This document shows positions 9,446 to 17,886 of a DNA stretch of 64,000 nucleotides, one piece after another. The translations under genes were made by a program, and so were the position numbers. The DNA is from CALBTQ01 sp036725605 (GTDB taxonomy: Bacteria > Lernaellota > Lernaellaia > Lernaellales > Lernaellaceae): positions 1 to 64,000 of the forward strand of contig DAIMDW010000020.1 in the NCBI GenBank assembly GCA_036725605.1, written 5' to 3'. The notes under the pieces are model-generated. The model saw only the letters and a list, made by a program, of their open reading frames with translations, searched no databases and was not told the DNA's origin. Numbering within the stretch: position 1 is the stretch's first letter; every line of letters starts with the position of its first letter.

Positions 9446-9512
9446 GAAAAGTTCCCCCTTGTTGATCACCGACAAAGTCATCCGTGACTTTGGTGTCTTG
9501 TCCCCGCTTTTA

Positions 9513-9622
9513 CGCCCTCACCCCGAGTTGCGCCCGACCCTCTCCCCCGGGGAGAGGGTAAGAGCCGGCAGTCTCGACTCCCTTCTTCCGGTGGGAGAAG
9601 GGGCGGGGATGAGGGCCGCCGA
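9513..9622. repeat. REP-like palindromic element
   Basis: An imperfect inverted repeat: 'cctcaccccgagttgcgccc' on one side and 'gggcggggatgaggg' on the other, with an inner hairpin around 'ctctcccccggggagag' at 9539-9556. Related copies are at 256-330 and 16431-16533. It is intergenic in all cases. Confidence 0.75.
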
Positions 9623-9757
9623 AGTGGACCGACAATCGATCCCTTTGCTTTCTTATACAACAAAAAATATAAACGTGAATAGGGTCTGACGACGATTCTC
9701 CCGCCCGGAAAAGTTATTGAAGCTCAATTCGCCGACCGAAATGAAGATAAAAACCTG

Positions 9758-9786
9758 TTGACATTGATACCCGTCTTTTCTATGGT
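9758..9786 (+). promoter_or_regulatory. Sigma-70-type promoter
   Basis: TTGACA at 9758-9763, a 17 bp spacer, then TATGGT at 9781-9786. Transcription would start near 9793 and run into a ~325-base leader before the lipoprotein gene at 10119. Confidence 0.6.
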
Positions 9787-9792
9787 TTTGCT

Positions 9793-10105
9793 ATATCTTG
9801 ACCGGAACAGTGTGGATTAGTGCCAAACATTGTAAAGGTTTAAGCTGTATCCAGTTGATTTTTTCGTTGTTTGAAAGAGAAATACGTGGAAACGCCGGCG
9901 TTTGTCGCCGGGAACAATAGACAATGTCGGATTTCGCCATGGCCGCTGTGGGTGGGTTGGCGGAGAAAGGTAACCGCCGCCCATTCGGCGGGAACCCAAT
10001 AGATCAACCAGGTGTCAATTTTTGTAGGTGAACGATTTCGAATCATTCAACTTCGGAATTTTGACTGTGGCAGGTTGAAATCCACTTTGTGAACCTTTTA
10101 TCAAC
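9793..10105 (+). ncRNA. Candidate structured leader or small RNA upstream of the Lys/Pro/Ala lipoprotein
   Basis: The region lacks a credible ORF and holds nested inverted repeats. The outer stem is TGGGTT 9953-9958 with AACCCA 9993-9998. Inside it, CCGCC 9974-9978 can pair either with GGCGG 9959-9963 or with GGCGG 9987-9991, so two hairpins compete. A further palindrome aaacgccggcgttt lies at 9892-9905. This does not match a riboswitch or small-RNA class I know. It may be a regulatory leader or an independent RNA. Confidence 0.4.
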
Positions 10106-10118
10106 GGAGGTTTCAAGT

Positions 10119-10382
10119 ATGAAAAAGGCTATCATCATTCTGACCGCCATCTGCTTCTTGCTCGGCAGCTTCGCCCTGATCGGCTGCGGCAAAAAAGAAG
10201 AGCCGGCCCCGGTGCAGGTTGCGCCGAAGCCCGCTCCGAAACCGGCCGCCCCGGTTGCCGTGAAGCCGGCTGAACCGGAGAAACCGGCCGCCCCGGCGCC
10301 CCCGGAAAAAGTCGAAATGAAGAAGAAGCCGAAGTCCGAGAAAAAACCGGTTAAGGCCGGCGGTCTGAAGAAGAAGAAGTAA
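10119..10382 (+). CDS. Small lipoprotein rich in Lys, Pro and Ala
   Basis: An 87-residue lipoprotein. Signal peptide MKKAIIILTAICFLLGSFALIGC ends in lipobox LIGC (Cys 23), followed by KKEEPAP and a low-complexity Pro/Ala/Lys tail ending KAGGLKKKK. The tail is strongly basic, which suggests contact with anionic polymer such as peptidoglycan, LPS or nucleic acid (inference). GGAGG sits 8 bases before ATG 10119, and a strong terminator follows at once, so it is a single-gene unit. Short, highly expressed-looking signals (consensus promoter, good ribosome site, terminator) suggest an abundant envelope protein. Confidence 0.75.
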   Translation: MKKAIIILTAICFLLGSFALIGCGKKEEPAPVQVAPKPAPKPAAPVAVKPAEPEKPAAPAPPEKVEMKKKPKSEKKPVKAGGLKKKK

Positions 10383-10405
10383 GCAATCCATGATTCCATG
10401 AAATT

Positions 10406-10438
10406 GGGGCATCCCTGCGAAGGGGTGCCCTAATTTTT
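10406..10438 (+). terminator. Rho-independent terminator
   Basis: Stem gggcatccc (10407-10415) with gggtgccc (10423-10430), one G-U pair, then taatttttt. It ends the small lipoprotein transcript. Confidence 0.8.
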
Positions 10439-10449
10439 TGGAGGCGCGC

Positions 10450-11016
10450 GTGCTGCACGAACTTGACGTCACACTGTTTCGGCTCATCAACGGCCGCTGG
10501 ACCTGCCGCCTGGGCGATTGGCTGGCCGTGGCGCTGGACAAACCCTGGTGGTTGTGGCTGCCGGTGGGCGTGTTGGCGTTGTATCTGTTGATCAAGGGCG
10601 ATCGCCGGGCGCGGCTGTTCGTGGCGACGGCGCTGCTGGCGGTGGCGGTAACCGACATCTTCTGCGCGCAGGCGCTCAAGCCGTGGATCGCACGTCTGCG
10701 GCCGTGCGTGACGCTCGAGGGCGTGCGGGCGCTGGTCGGGGTGAAGCGCAGTTGGTCGATGCCCTCGAACCACGCGGCGAACATGGCGGCGTTCGCGTTC
10801 GTCGTCGGTGCGTATTACCGCAAATGGCTGGCGCCGGCGGCGTTGGTCGCGCTGATCGTCGCCTACAGCCGGGTGTACGTCGGCGTGCATTATCCGTTGG
10901 ACGTGCTGGTCGGCGCGGCGGTGGGCAGCGGCGCGGCCTGCCTGGCCGTGTGGATCGTACGGGGAATCGAGTCATTTTTCATTAAGGATGACGGCGACGA
11001 TGCCGCGCCCCGGTGA
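10450..11016 (+). CDS. PAP2-superfamily membrane phosphatase
   Basis: A 188-residue polytopic protein with all three parts of the PAP2 active site: K-x6-RP (KPWIARLRP), PSNH (SMPSNHAANMAAF) and SR-x5-H-x3-D (SRVYVGVHYPLD). Such enzymes remove phosphate from lipid phosphates, for example phosphatidic acid, undecaprenyl diphosphate or lipid A. GTG 10450 is chosen because GGAGG lies 5 bases upstream; the in-frame TTG at 10438 overlaps that site. The next gene starts inside its 3' end (10988), so the two are translationally coupled and may act in the same lipid-linked glycan pathway. Confidence 0.9.
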   Translation: MLHELDVTLFRLINGRWTCRLGDWLAVALDKPWWLWLPVGVLALYLLIKGDRRARLFVATALLAVAVTDIFCAQALKPWIARLRPCVTLEGVRALVGVKRSWSMPSNHAANMAAFAFVVGAYYRKWLAPAALVALIVAYSRVYVGVHYPLDVLVGAAVGSGAACLAVWIVRGIESFFIKDDGDDAAPR

Positions 11017-12481
11017 GTCGACGTCCCGGGCTCCTTGGTTCGCGCGTCTGGCGCCGTACCTCCCGCCGTTGCTGTTGTTGCTGACGTTGTACGCGCCCTA
11101 TGTTTCTCCCTATCCGTTTTACGAAACCGACACGGCGATGCTGCTGGCCAAGGGCCGGCTGTGGCAACCGTATCTGCTGGCGTTTCCGTTGCAGATACTG
11201 TTGACCAACGCGGTCGGGTGGCCGGCGACGGGCGCGGGCGCGGCCTACGCGACGGCGGCGCACGGCCTGATGCTGGCGGTGGCGGCGGGGAATCTGCTGC
11301 TGCTGGTGCGCATCGGCCAACGCGCGGGAGCGGCCTGGGCGGCGTCGCTGACCGCCGCGGCATTGGCGACCGCGCCGCTGTTTGCGCGCAATGCGTTGAT
11401 CTTCGAAACCTACGGCCTGCACTGCCTGATCGTCTTGGCGTCGCTCGCCTGCCTGTTTCGCTGGCTGGAGAATCGCGAGGAGCGCGCGCTATTCGCGGCG
11501 CTGGCGATCGCCGGGCTGGGCTTGTTTCACCACCCGATGATCGTGGCTTTTCTGCCGCCGCTGCTGGTCGCGGGGATCGTCGCGAAGCTGCCGGCTCGCC
11601 GTTGGGCGGCGCTGGGCGCGTTGGCGCTGGCGGCGGTGGCGGCGCAGTTGTGGGTGTTTCGCGATTTTCTCGACCCGCGTGACGGAATTTTTTCCTTCGT
11701 GTGGCGGGCGGTCGAACTGACCACGGGCATCGGCGGTTACGGCGGCCGGTTCATGGACCCGACGATCGTGCCGCACAACCTCGGCCTGTTTTGGCGGCTG
11801 GCGACGGACATGCTGTCCGTGCCCGCCTGGGCGGCGTTGCTGGCGTTGGGCGCGGCGGGGCTGGCCTTGCGGCGGCGGGAAAGTGCGTGGGTGGCGGCGA
11901 TCATCGCGCTGCACGCGCTGCTGGCGTTCCCCTATGCGATCAACGAGATCTTCAATTACTTCCTGCCGTTGTTCTGCTACCTGCTGGTGTGGGCCTCGAT
12001 CGGCGCGGCGGCCGTCGCTCAACGGTATGGGGTGCGAGCCTATCGGCTGACGGTGTTCGCGCTGGCCGTGTTGCTGGGCCTGAGCATGTTCCCGGCCGCG
12101 CGGCATTCGCTCGATGACCTGCGCTACAAAACGATGCAGGCGGAAAACCGGTATTACCTGGGGCTGACGCTCTTGGCCGACCGGCGCGTCGACGCGCTGG
12201 CCGAGGGCGACGAGCTGCTGTGCAACATCGTCAACTACCTGGACGCCGACGCCGGCGGGCGCGCCGACTTTTGCCGCTACACCCCCGCGAACCGGCTGCC
12301 GGACTGTCGAGCGGGGGATAAAAAATTGTGGCTGCACGGATTGACCGCCGCCGAGGTCGATCTGCCGCGGGTGACGCTGGAGCCGGTCAAGCCGGAGGTC
12401 GTCCGCTTCTCGCAACCGCGATTTTTCGGCGAGCCGGCAACGGTTTACGAAATGGATTGCGCATCGTTTTCCGGTCCGTAA
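10988..12481 (+). CDS. Polytopic membrane protein, GT-C glycosyltransferase-like
   Basis: A 497-residue protein with about ten membrane segments. The first loop carries 'FYETDTAML', the acidic position typical of GT-C fold enzymes (PMT/ArnT/DUF2723-like) that use polyprenyl-phosphate sugars. A soluble C-terminal tail begins near residue 380. The start is ATG 10988, overlapping the PAP2 gene by 29 bases; ATG 11000 is an alternative. Its length and topology fit the glycosyltransferase 39/83 group, but the pattern is not strong enough to name a family. Coupling with PAP2 suggests lipid-linked sugar metabolism. Confidence 0.65.
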   Translation: MTATMPRPGESTSRAPWFARLAPYLPPLLLLLTLYAPYVSPYPFYETDTAMLLAKGRLWQPYLLAFPLQILLTNAVGWPATGAGAAYATAAHGLMLAVAAGNLLLLVRIGQRAGAAWAASLTAAALATAPLFARNALIFETYGLHCLIVLASLACLFRWLENREERALFAALAIAGLGLFHHPMIVAFLPPLLVAGIVAKLPARRWAALGALALAAVAAQLWVFRDFLDPRDGIFSFVWRAVELTTGIGGYGGRFMDPTIVPHNLGLFWRLATDMLSVPAWAALLALGAAGLALRRRESAWVAAIIALHALLAFPYAINEIFNYFLPLFCYLLVWASIGAAAVAQRYGVRAYRLTVFALAVLLGLSMFPAARHSLDDLRYKTMQAENRYYLGLTLLADRRVDALAEGDELLCNIVNYLDADAGGRADFCRYTPANRLPDCRAGDKKLWLHGLTAAEVDLPRVTLEPVKPEVVRFSQPRFFGEPATVYEMDCASFSGP

Positions 12482-12897
12482 AAGCCGACGATGTCAAACG
12501 CCCTTTCCCCCCAAAATTGCTCAAATGTGAAAAAACAAACGGTTAATCCAGCGATTTTTATTTTGTCGCGGCCTGTGGATAAGTTGTGCACAAATGCGCA
12601 ACATGGCCCGGGACAAGCGTTTTTTCGATTTGAGTGAGAATATTTCTCAATTGTCCGGTCAATAAGCGGCCGCCGCCGGTCAATAACTTCCATAACCCAT
12701 TGAAATAAGATAAGATTATCGCATGTCGACCGTCGCAATATGGTGATTTCCTCGGTTTTTCGGGCGTAATTGCATCTTGCATTTGACCGCGCTTCGGAGT
12801 TTGATGATGATCGTTTGTGTTTTCCACAGAGTTATCCACAGGAGGGTTCGACGCTGACGGTTGCGAACGTTGCCATCCCCGGGCGCGGAGCCGCTTC
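12482..12897. other. AT-rich intergenic region with DnaA boxes and iteron-like repeats
   Basis: No gene was seen. Perfect 9-mer DnaA boxes lie at 12574-12582 (TGTGGATAA, minus orientation) and 12832-12840 (TTATCCACA). One-mismatch boxes lie at 12584-12592 (TTGTGCACA) and 12820-12828 (TTTTCCACA). Between them is an AT-rich tract (about 12610-12780) with the direct repeat CCGGTCAATAA at 12655-12665 and 12676-12686 (21 bp apart), the near-palindrome tgagaatatttctca at 12635-12649, and 'gaaataagataagattatc'. The layout resembles a replication origin or a DnaA-binding control site; no dnaA or dnaN gene is in the window. Confidence 0.5.
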
Positions 12898-14445
12898 GTG
12901 CCGATAAATTCGCCCCGCGTTTCGCTCCGGTGGCAGGGGCCGGCGTACCTGCTGCTGGCGATCAGCTCCGTGCTGGCGATCTACCTGCCCAGCCTCGATC
13001 TGCTGTTGTTCGCCGATGATTACATCGCCTGGAGCAAGGTGCTTTCGACGATCAAGCAGCCGTGGTGGCAATTGTTCGGCCACAATTACAACCCGGAGTT
13101 TTATCGGCCCTTCGAACATTTGTTGATTCGCTTCAACGTGTGGCTCACCGGCTTCAACCCCATTCCCTATCGCGTGGCGACGATCCTGGCTCATCTGCTG
13201 ATGGTCGTGGCCGTGTACTGGTTCGCGCGGCGGTTTCGCTTCGGATTCCGGTCGGCGATCGCCGCGGCGCTGTATTTCGGCCTGAGCCACACCAACGCCA
13301 TGGCGGTGCTGTCCAACGACGCGGCCAACCAGATCTATTCCACGTTGTTCGGGATGATCGCCCTGGGCATGCTGCTGCGCAAAGAGGAGGAGCGGCCGCT
13401 GGGCCAACCGGCGGCGATCGCCGGCGCGCTGTGGCTGATGGGCGCGTTGTTGTGGAAGGATTCGGGCATCAGCTACGTGCCGGCGCTGGTTTTTATGCTG
13501 GGCGACGAAGCGCGGCGGCACGAACCCGGCGAGCGATTGCGCGCCCTGGTGCGGCTGTGTTGGCCGTTCGCGGTCGTGTTGATCGTCTATTTCGCTCTGC
13601 GTTTCAACGCGGGCGTAAGCGGTCCGGGCTGGGGCAAGGCCGGGCGCTACGATCTGTGGCCGGGCCTGAACGTGATCGTCAACACGATTCTTTTTCTGCT
13701 GGGACTGTTCACGCCGGTCGGCAGCAGCGTGATCGTGCTGCGGATGAACGATGCCGCTTTCCTGGCCGTTTGGGGCGCGTCGTTGCTGGTGACCGCGGCG
13801 GTCTTCGGGATCGGGGCGTATTGGCGCTGGCGCAACCAGGAGCAGGGGCGGCGGCAGGTGGTGTTGTTGCTGGCGATGATGTTCGCGGTGATGTTGCCCG
13901 ACGTGCTGATGGCGAAAATCAGCGAATTGTACGTGTACAAGCCGAACGTCTTTTTTTCCATTTTGCTGGGCGCGGGGCTGATCGGCGTGTTCCACATTCT
14001 GTGGGATCGGAAAAAGTTCATACTTTTCACGGCGTTGCTGATCTTCTCGGGCGTGATGATTTTCTCAAATTGCTATTCGATTCAGCATAAAATGCACCGC
14101 CTGCGCGACAACGGCCTGCTGGCCAAACGCCTGGTCGATGAAATAAAACAGCAGATGCCGGAGCTGGCTTCGCGCAAGATTCTGGCGGTCAATCGCAGCC
14201 GGGGACCGGCGCCGCTGTACTCGATCTATTACATGGAAGGGGTGTACGTGCTGGGCGGCGGGAAGGTCTTCGAGTACATCTATGGGCAAAAACTTGAGGA
14301 ATTCCAGTATTATACATTCGAGGAACTCGACCGCGGCCTGCGGGAGATCCCGGGGCGGAAGGTGATTATTCTGTTCCGGCGCAATCATATCCACCTGGCA
14401 GTGGTCGACGAAGAAAAAAATCCGTTTACCTCCATGGCCCCCTGA
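12898..14445 (+). CDS. Polytopic membrane protein, GT-C/dolichyl-phosphate mannosyltransferase-like
   Basis: A 515-residue protein with about eleven membrane segments. After the first helix the loop reads 'LLLFADDYIAWSKVL', an acidic DD motif in the place used by GT-C glycosyltransferases. Then 'NPEFYRPFEHLLIRFNVWLTGFNPIPYR' resembles bacterial proteins annotated as PMT-like or 'glycosyltransferase family 39'. A soluble C-terminus carries a Lys/Arg-rich end. GTG 12898 is chosen with GGAG 8 bases upstream; the open frame also extends to GTG 12817, through the DnaA boxes. It is separated from the similar gene at 10988 by that spacer. Confidence 0.65.
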   Translation: MPINSPRVSLRWQGPAYLLLAISSVLAIYLPSLDLLLFADDYIAWSKVLSTIKQPWWQLFGHNYNPEFYRPFEHLLIRFNVWLTGFNPIPYRVATILAHLLMVVAVYWFARRFRFGFRSAIAAALYFGLSHTNAMAVLSNDAANQIYSTLFGMIALGMLLRKEEERPLGQPAAIAGALWLMGALLWKDSGISYVPALVFMLGDEARRHEPGERLRALVRLCWPFAVVLIVYFALRFNAGVSGPGWGKAGRYDLWPGLNVIVNTILFLLGLFTPVGSSVIVLRMNDAAFLAVWGASLLVTAAVFGIGAYWRWRNQEQGRRQVVLLLAMMFAVMLPDVLMAKISELYVYKPNVFFSILLGAGLIGVFHILWDRKKFILFTALLIFSGVMIFSNCYSIQHKMHRLRDNGLLAKRLVDEIKQQMPELASRKILAVNRSRGPAPLYSIYYMEGVYVLGGGKVFEYIYGQKLEEFQYYTFEELDRGLREIPGRKVIILFRRNHIHLAVVDEEKNPFTSMAP

Positions 14446-14509
14446 CCGAAAAAAGAGATCGAAGCAAGAATTTTGCCTTTGAAACCGGCCGATACTTCCA
14501 ATACTTCCA

Positions 14510-14525
14510 TTGAACAAATGTTCAA
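14510..14525. promoter_or_regulatory. Perfect palindrome TTGAAC-N4-GTTCAA
   Basis: Exact 6 bp arms around AAAT. The same 16-mer pattern recurs at 27186-27201 and, with one mismatch, at 34778-34793. Possibly an operator for a shared repressor. Confidence 0.4.
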
Positions 14526-14623
14526 AAAGTGCTGGAAAATCAAAAAGTTCTTTAGCTTCGATAAAAAAGACCGATATCACAACCAAGGGTAAGAAACGCG
14601 CAGGCCAAGGTAGGAATTTTGGA

Positions 14624-14815
14624 ATGAAAACTCTTTATTTACGCAGTTTGATCACCATGTTGTTGGTATTTGGATTGCTGATTGGATCGATCGTCTATAT
14701 CTCTTCTTCCGACGACCAGCCGCAGCTGGAAGCGGACACGCATCAGTTGCCGGAAACGGTCATGGCCCAGGTCGATCTCGACTTGGTCTGCCTCAGCGAC
14801 GTCTTGACCACCTAG
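14624..14815 (+). CDS. Small single-pass membrane protein (hypothetical)
   Basis: A 63-residue protein starting MKTLYLRSLITMLLVFGLLIGSIVYISSS. It has one N-terminal membrane helix followed by an acidic 35-residue tail (DDQPQLEADTHQLPE…). The frame is open further upstream to 14510, but that extension would cross the palindrome at 14510-14525 and looks non-coding. An AAGGTAGG site lies 10-17 bases upstream, somewhat far. No family was recognised; existence as a gene is plausible but unproven. Confidence 0.45.
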   Translation: MKTLYLRSLITMLLVFGLLIGSIVYISSSDDQPQLEADTHQLPETVMAQVDLDLVCLSDVLTT

Positions 14816-14824
14816 TCTAATCCT

Positions 14825-14854
14825 TTGACACTCAGCCTCGAACTTTGCTATGAA
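14825..14854 (+). promoter_or_regulatory. Sigma-70-type promoter for the choice-of-anchor-like lipoprotein
   Basis: TTGACA 14825-14830, 18 bp spacer, TATGAA 14849-14854; gene start is 72 bases downstream of the -10 box. Confidence 0.5.
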
Positions 14855-14925
14855 CAATAGCGACGTTTGTTCTTTGCCAAAAAATGATTTTCCAAAAGCT
14901 TGGATACCACTAAGGGAGGTTTAGT

Positions 14926-16365
14926 ATGAGTCGAACCATCCGTTTTATTTCGCTGCTGACGATCGTGCTGGCGATGTTCTGGCTGGCCGGCTGCGAAGAT
15001 GCGGCGGAAGATGCGCTCGAAGAATTGACCGGATACGATTGGGAATTGAGTGAGGACGAATTCGAAGACATCTCGGGCGTGGACACACCGGGCAACTGGT
15101 ACTTCATGTTTGCGGTGAATTTGGGCGAGGACGAAGTGGAAGCCATCGACCAGACGTTCTCGGTCGACATCTCCATGTTCGAAGACGTGCTCGACCTGGA
15201 CGAAATCGAATACCAGGTGGTCTTCGCCAAGGCCGAGTCGCTGCCCAACGGCGCGGGCAACGGTCTGCGTTACGCCAATAAAGTTCTGGTCGACGACGGC
15301 AAGATCAAGCTGGACGGCGACACGCTGGAAAAGCTGGGCCCGTCGATCGGTTCGTCGGGCGCGGGCTGGTACGCCGCGTACTTCAGCGGCAAGCCGGTCG
15401 GCTACATCACCGGTACGGTCACCGATTGCGACGGCAGCACGCCGTCGGCTGACGACATCCTGGTGACCGCCTCCGACGGTCCGTTCTTCACCTTCGCGGT
15501 CGACGGCTCCTGGGCGCTGCCCAGCCTCGACGACAAACCCGCGATGGTCAACTTCGACGCCGGCGACTGCGCCGGTTCCGACGCCGGTCCGGTGACCGAC
15601 ACGGAAGAGGAAGAGAACCCGAAGGATCCGGGCACCGAACCGCCCAATGATCCGTTCAGCAGCGACGACACCAACGTGGTGGCCGTGGGCGAAACCAACC
15701 TGGCGCAGGATCAGCCGGGCAACGGCACCACCGGCACCGGCGACCGCTACGAGTTCGACGATGCGATCACCAACTGGGGCAACACCGGCGACTGCTTCAC
15801 GATCGTCAACGACGATCCGGACGCCTACGGCGAATTGTTCCCCGGCGGCACCGACGCGACCGGCAGCTTCGCGTACATCTCGACGGGCAGCCCGACCCAG
15901 AGCGGTCTGCAGGCCTGCACCGTGATGCGCACCTTCAACGTTTCCGGCTACAACGAAGTGGCCGTGGGCTACGACTTCCTGAGCCAGGAATACGCCGAGT
16001 GGGTCGGCTCGCCTTACAACGACATCTTCACCATGCAGGTGCAGGGCGACACCGGCTACATCGTGCACCGCACGATCAACGGCGAGAACAACTGGGAAGA
16101 CCTGACCAACACCGACATCGGTTTCATCGCCGACAGCGCCGACGCCGCGTACAACACCCCCGCCAACGAGCTGGACGGCCACCTGGTGTGGGAAGGCGGC
16201 AGCTCGCCGCGCGGTGAGGACGACGACCTGAACGTGACCGGCTCCGAAGCCGTGTACGCTCTGCCCGAAGGCGCGACCACGATCACCATCCTGATTACCA
16301 TCAGCGACGTGGCCGACGCGATTTACGACTCGGTGGCGGCGATCGACTACATCGAATTCCGCTAA
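14926..16365 (+). CDS. Lipoprotein with choice-of-anchor-L-like domain
   Basis: A 479-residue lipoprotein with signal peptide ending WLAGC. The N-terminal third is acidic without a known fold. A middle 'GYITGTVTDCDGSTPSADDILVTASDGPFFTFAVDGSW' resembles a carboxypeptidase-regulatory-like beta sandwich. After an acidic Pro-rich linker the last ~220 residues contain 'AVGYDFLSQEYAEWVGSPYNDIFTM', typical of choice-of-anchor-L domains found on secreted bacterial proteins, and end 'AIDYIEFR'. No poly-Asp run is present, unlike its lipoprotein neighbours. GGGAGG lies 9 bases before ATG 14926. Likely a surface protein with an adhesive or structural role. Confidence 0.75.
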   Translation: MSRTIRFISLLTIVLAMFWLAGCEDAAEDALEELTGYDWELSEDEFEDISGVDTPGNWYFMFAVNLGEDEVEAIDQTFSVDISMFEDVLDLDEIEYQVVFAKAESLPNGAGNGLRYANKVLVDDGKIKLDGDTLEKLGPSIGSSGAGWYAAYFSGKPVGYITGTVTDCDGSTPSADDILVTASDGPFFTFAVDGSWALPSLDDKPAMVNFDAGDCAGSDAGPVTDTEEEENPKDPGTEPPNDPFSSDDTNVVAVGETNLAQDQPGNGTTGTGDRYEFDDAITNWGNTGDCFTIVNDDPDAYGELFPGGTDATGSFAYISTGSPTQSGLQACTVMRTFNVSGYNEVAVGYDFLSQEYAEWVGSPYNDIFTMQVQGDTGYIVHRTINGENNWEDLTNTDIGFIADSADAAYNTPANELDGHLVWEGGSSPRGEDDDLNVTGSEAVYALPEGATTITILITISDVADAIYDSVAAIDYIEFR

Positions 16366-16386
16366 ACCGTAAACGTGTCAGTGAAA

Positions 16387-16417
16387 AGCCCGGGGCGAAC
16401 GCCTCGGGCTTTTTTTT
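16387..16417 (+). terminator. Rho-independent terminator (first copy)
   Basis: agcccg(g)ggc-gaac-gcctcgggct followed by T7. It ends the lipoprotein transcript. An almost identical second copy is at 16553-16582. Confidence 0.85.
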
Positions 16418-16430
16418 GTGTTGTCGGCAG

Positions 16431-16533
16431 CCCTCACCCCCGGCCCCTCTCCCATGGGGCGAGGGGAGATCGGGCAGTCGCTTTCACCCTCTCCTTGGGG
16501 AGAGGGTCGGGCGTTAGCCCGGGGTGAGGGAGA
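16431..16533. repeat. REP-like palindromic element
   Basis: Starts cctcacccccggcccctctc and ends gccc-ggggtgagggag in inverted orientation, with inner hairpin arms around catgggg and ccttgggg. It lies exactly between the two terminator copies. Confidence 0.75.
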
Positions 16534-16552
16534 AAAGAAAAAATACCGGCGG

Positions 16553-16582
16553 AGCCCGGGGCGAACGCCTCGGGCTTTTTTT
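16553..16582 (+). terminator. Duplicated terminator copy
   Basis: Repeats the terminator at 16387, including the following tcggcagccctca block (16424-16436 and 16590-16602). No gene lies between the two copies, so this copy is a duplication, not a second functional end. Confidence 0.7.
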
Positions 16583-16602
16583 ATGATCGATCGGCAGCCC
16601 TC

Positions 16603-16860
16603 ATCCTATGTGAACCATCACACCTTTGGCTTCGCCAAAGATGCGGCACACGGGCAACGATGCGTGGCACTGATTCACCGAACGAAGCGAGGCGTATCAG
16701 TGTTGTCGTTATCCACTGTTATGCTCACTCATTACATTCGTTCGCAAAACAGCGCCACCCGCCGAGTGTTTTTTAGTAGTTGGGGGATAGTATGGGAACC
16801 ACTGATAAACTCGCTCGCTTCGCCCGTTCGTGTATCAGCGCCACCGAATTTTTTGTTTCC
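16603..16860. repeat. Dispersed-repeat cluster
   Basis: Holds a copy of the tttggcttcgccaaa palindrome with flanking 'tgcggcaca' (16619-16655). It is followed by a ~105 bp repeat (16663-16766) that recurs in inverted orientation at 22227-22328, and a shorter relative (16793-16846). No gene was seen. Confidence 0.7.
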
Positions 16861-17886
16861 TCAATCCCAAAAGCGTACGCGTTTTTTCGCGCGCAGCAAC
16901 AAGCCGATGAAAAACGGTCCGCCCAGCGCGGCGGTCAGGATGCCCACCGGAATCTCCACCGGGGCGATGACCGTGCGCGCCGCGGTGTCGCACAAAATCA
17001 AAAAGCCCGCGCCGGTCAGCAGCGAGGCGGGCAGCAACACGCGATGATCCGCGCCGATCAGCAAACGCACCGTGTGCGGCACGATCAGGCCGACGAAGCC
17101 GATCGGCCCGGCGAGCGCGACCACCGAACCGGTGGCCAGCGAAGCGGCGAAGTAGCACAGGCGTTGCGCGCGCCGCACGTTCACCCCGCGTGCGGCGGCC
17201 ATTTCCACGCCCAGGCTCAACTGGTTGAGCGCGCCGGCGTGGGCCAGCAGCAGCACGACGCCGGCCAGCACGAAGGGCGTGAGCCGCGCGACTTCGCCGT
17301 AGCCGATGACGTCCAGCCCGCCCATCATCCAGCGCAGCATGCGGTGCGTCTGCGTGAAGTCGGAGAGGTAAAACACCAGCAGGATCAGCGCGGAGAAAAA
17401 GAAGCTGATCGTCACGCCGGCCAGCAGCAGCAGCGAGGTCGACAACACGCCGCGCGTGCGCGCCAGCAGATAGACCACGCCAACCGTACCCGCCGCGCCG
17501 GCGAAGGAAAACAGGATCAACGGCGAAAAGCCGAACAGCGAAACGTCCAGGCCCAGCTTGATCGCCAGCACCGCGCCCAACGCGCCGCCGCTGGAAACGC
17601 CCAGGGTGAACGGTTCGGCCAGCGGATTGCGCAGCAGCGCCTGAAACGCCGCGCCCGCCAGCGCCAACGCCGCGCCGGCCAGCGCCGCGAGCAGAATGCG
17701 CGGCAGGCGGGTGAGAAACAGCACGCTGGCGTCGAGGCTCGCGCTCGGATCGTGCCGGTGCGCCAGGGCCTGCGTGAGGTCGATGTCCACCGAGCCGATC
17801 AGCGGACAAAACAGCGCGACGCCGACGAAGAACAGCACGAAGGGCGCGAGCGTCAACGCGAAGCGGCCGGGCGTCAGCGCGTTCAT
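16861..17886 (-). CDS. btuC: Vitamin B12 ABC transporter permease (BtuC/FecCD family)
   Basis: A 341-residue permease with about ten membrane segments. It shows the family block 'RLPRILLAALAGAALALAGAAFQ…RNPLAEPFTLGVSSGGALGA', plus the coupling loop 'GPIGFVGLIVPHTVRLL' near residue 250 that docks on the ATPase. It moves cobalamin (or another metal complex) across the inner membrane. It is last in a four-gene operon under a cobalamin riboswitch, which supports B12 over iron-siderophore as substrate. Its start codon overlaps the BtuD stop (ATGA). Confidence 0.9.
   Translation of the reverse strand: MNALTPGRFALTLAPFVLFFVGVALFCPLIGSVDIDLTQALAHRHDPSASLDASVLFLTRLPRILLAALAGAALALAGAAFQALLRNPLAEPFTLGVSSGGALGAVLAIKLGLDVSLFGFSPLILFSFAGAAGTVGVVYLLARTRGVLSTSLLLLAGVTISFFFSALILLVFYLSDFTQTHRMLRWMMGGLDVIGYGEVARLTPFVLAGVVLLLAHAGALNQLSLGVEMAAARGVNVRRAQRLCYFAASLATGSVVALAGPIGFVGLIVPHTVRLLIGADHRVLLPASLLTGAGFLILCDTAARTVIAPVEIPVGILTAALGGPFFIGLLLRAKKRVRFWD

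Noticed and set aside
9817..9999. Small minus-strand ORF in the leader before the small lipoprotein
   Set aside because: No ribosome site, no recognisable protein, and it coincides with the hairpin-rich leader.
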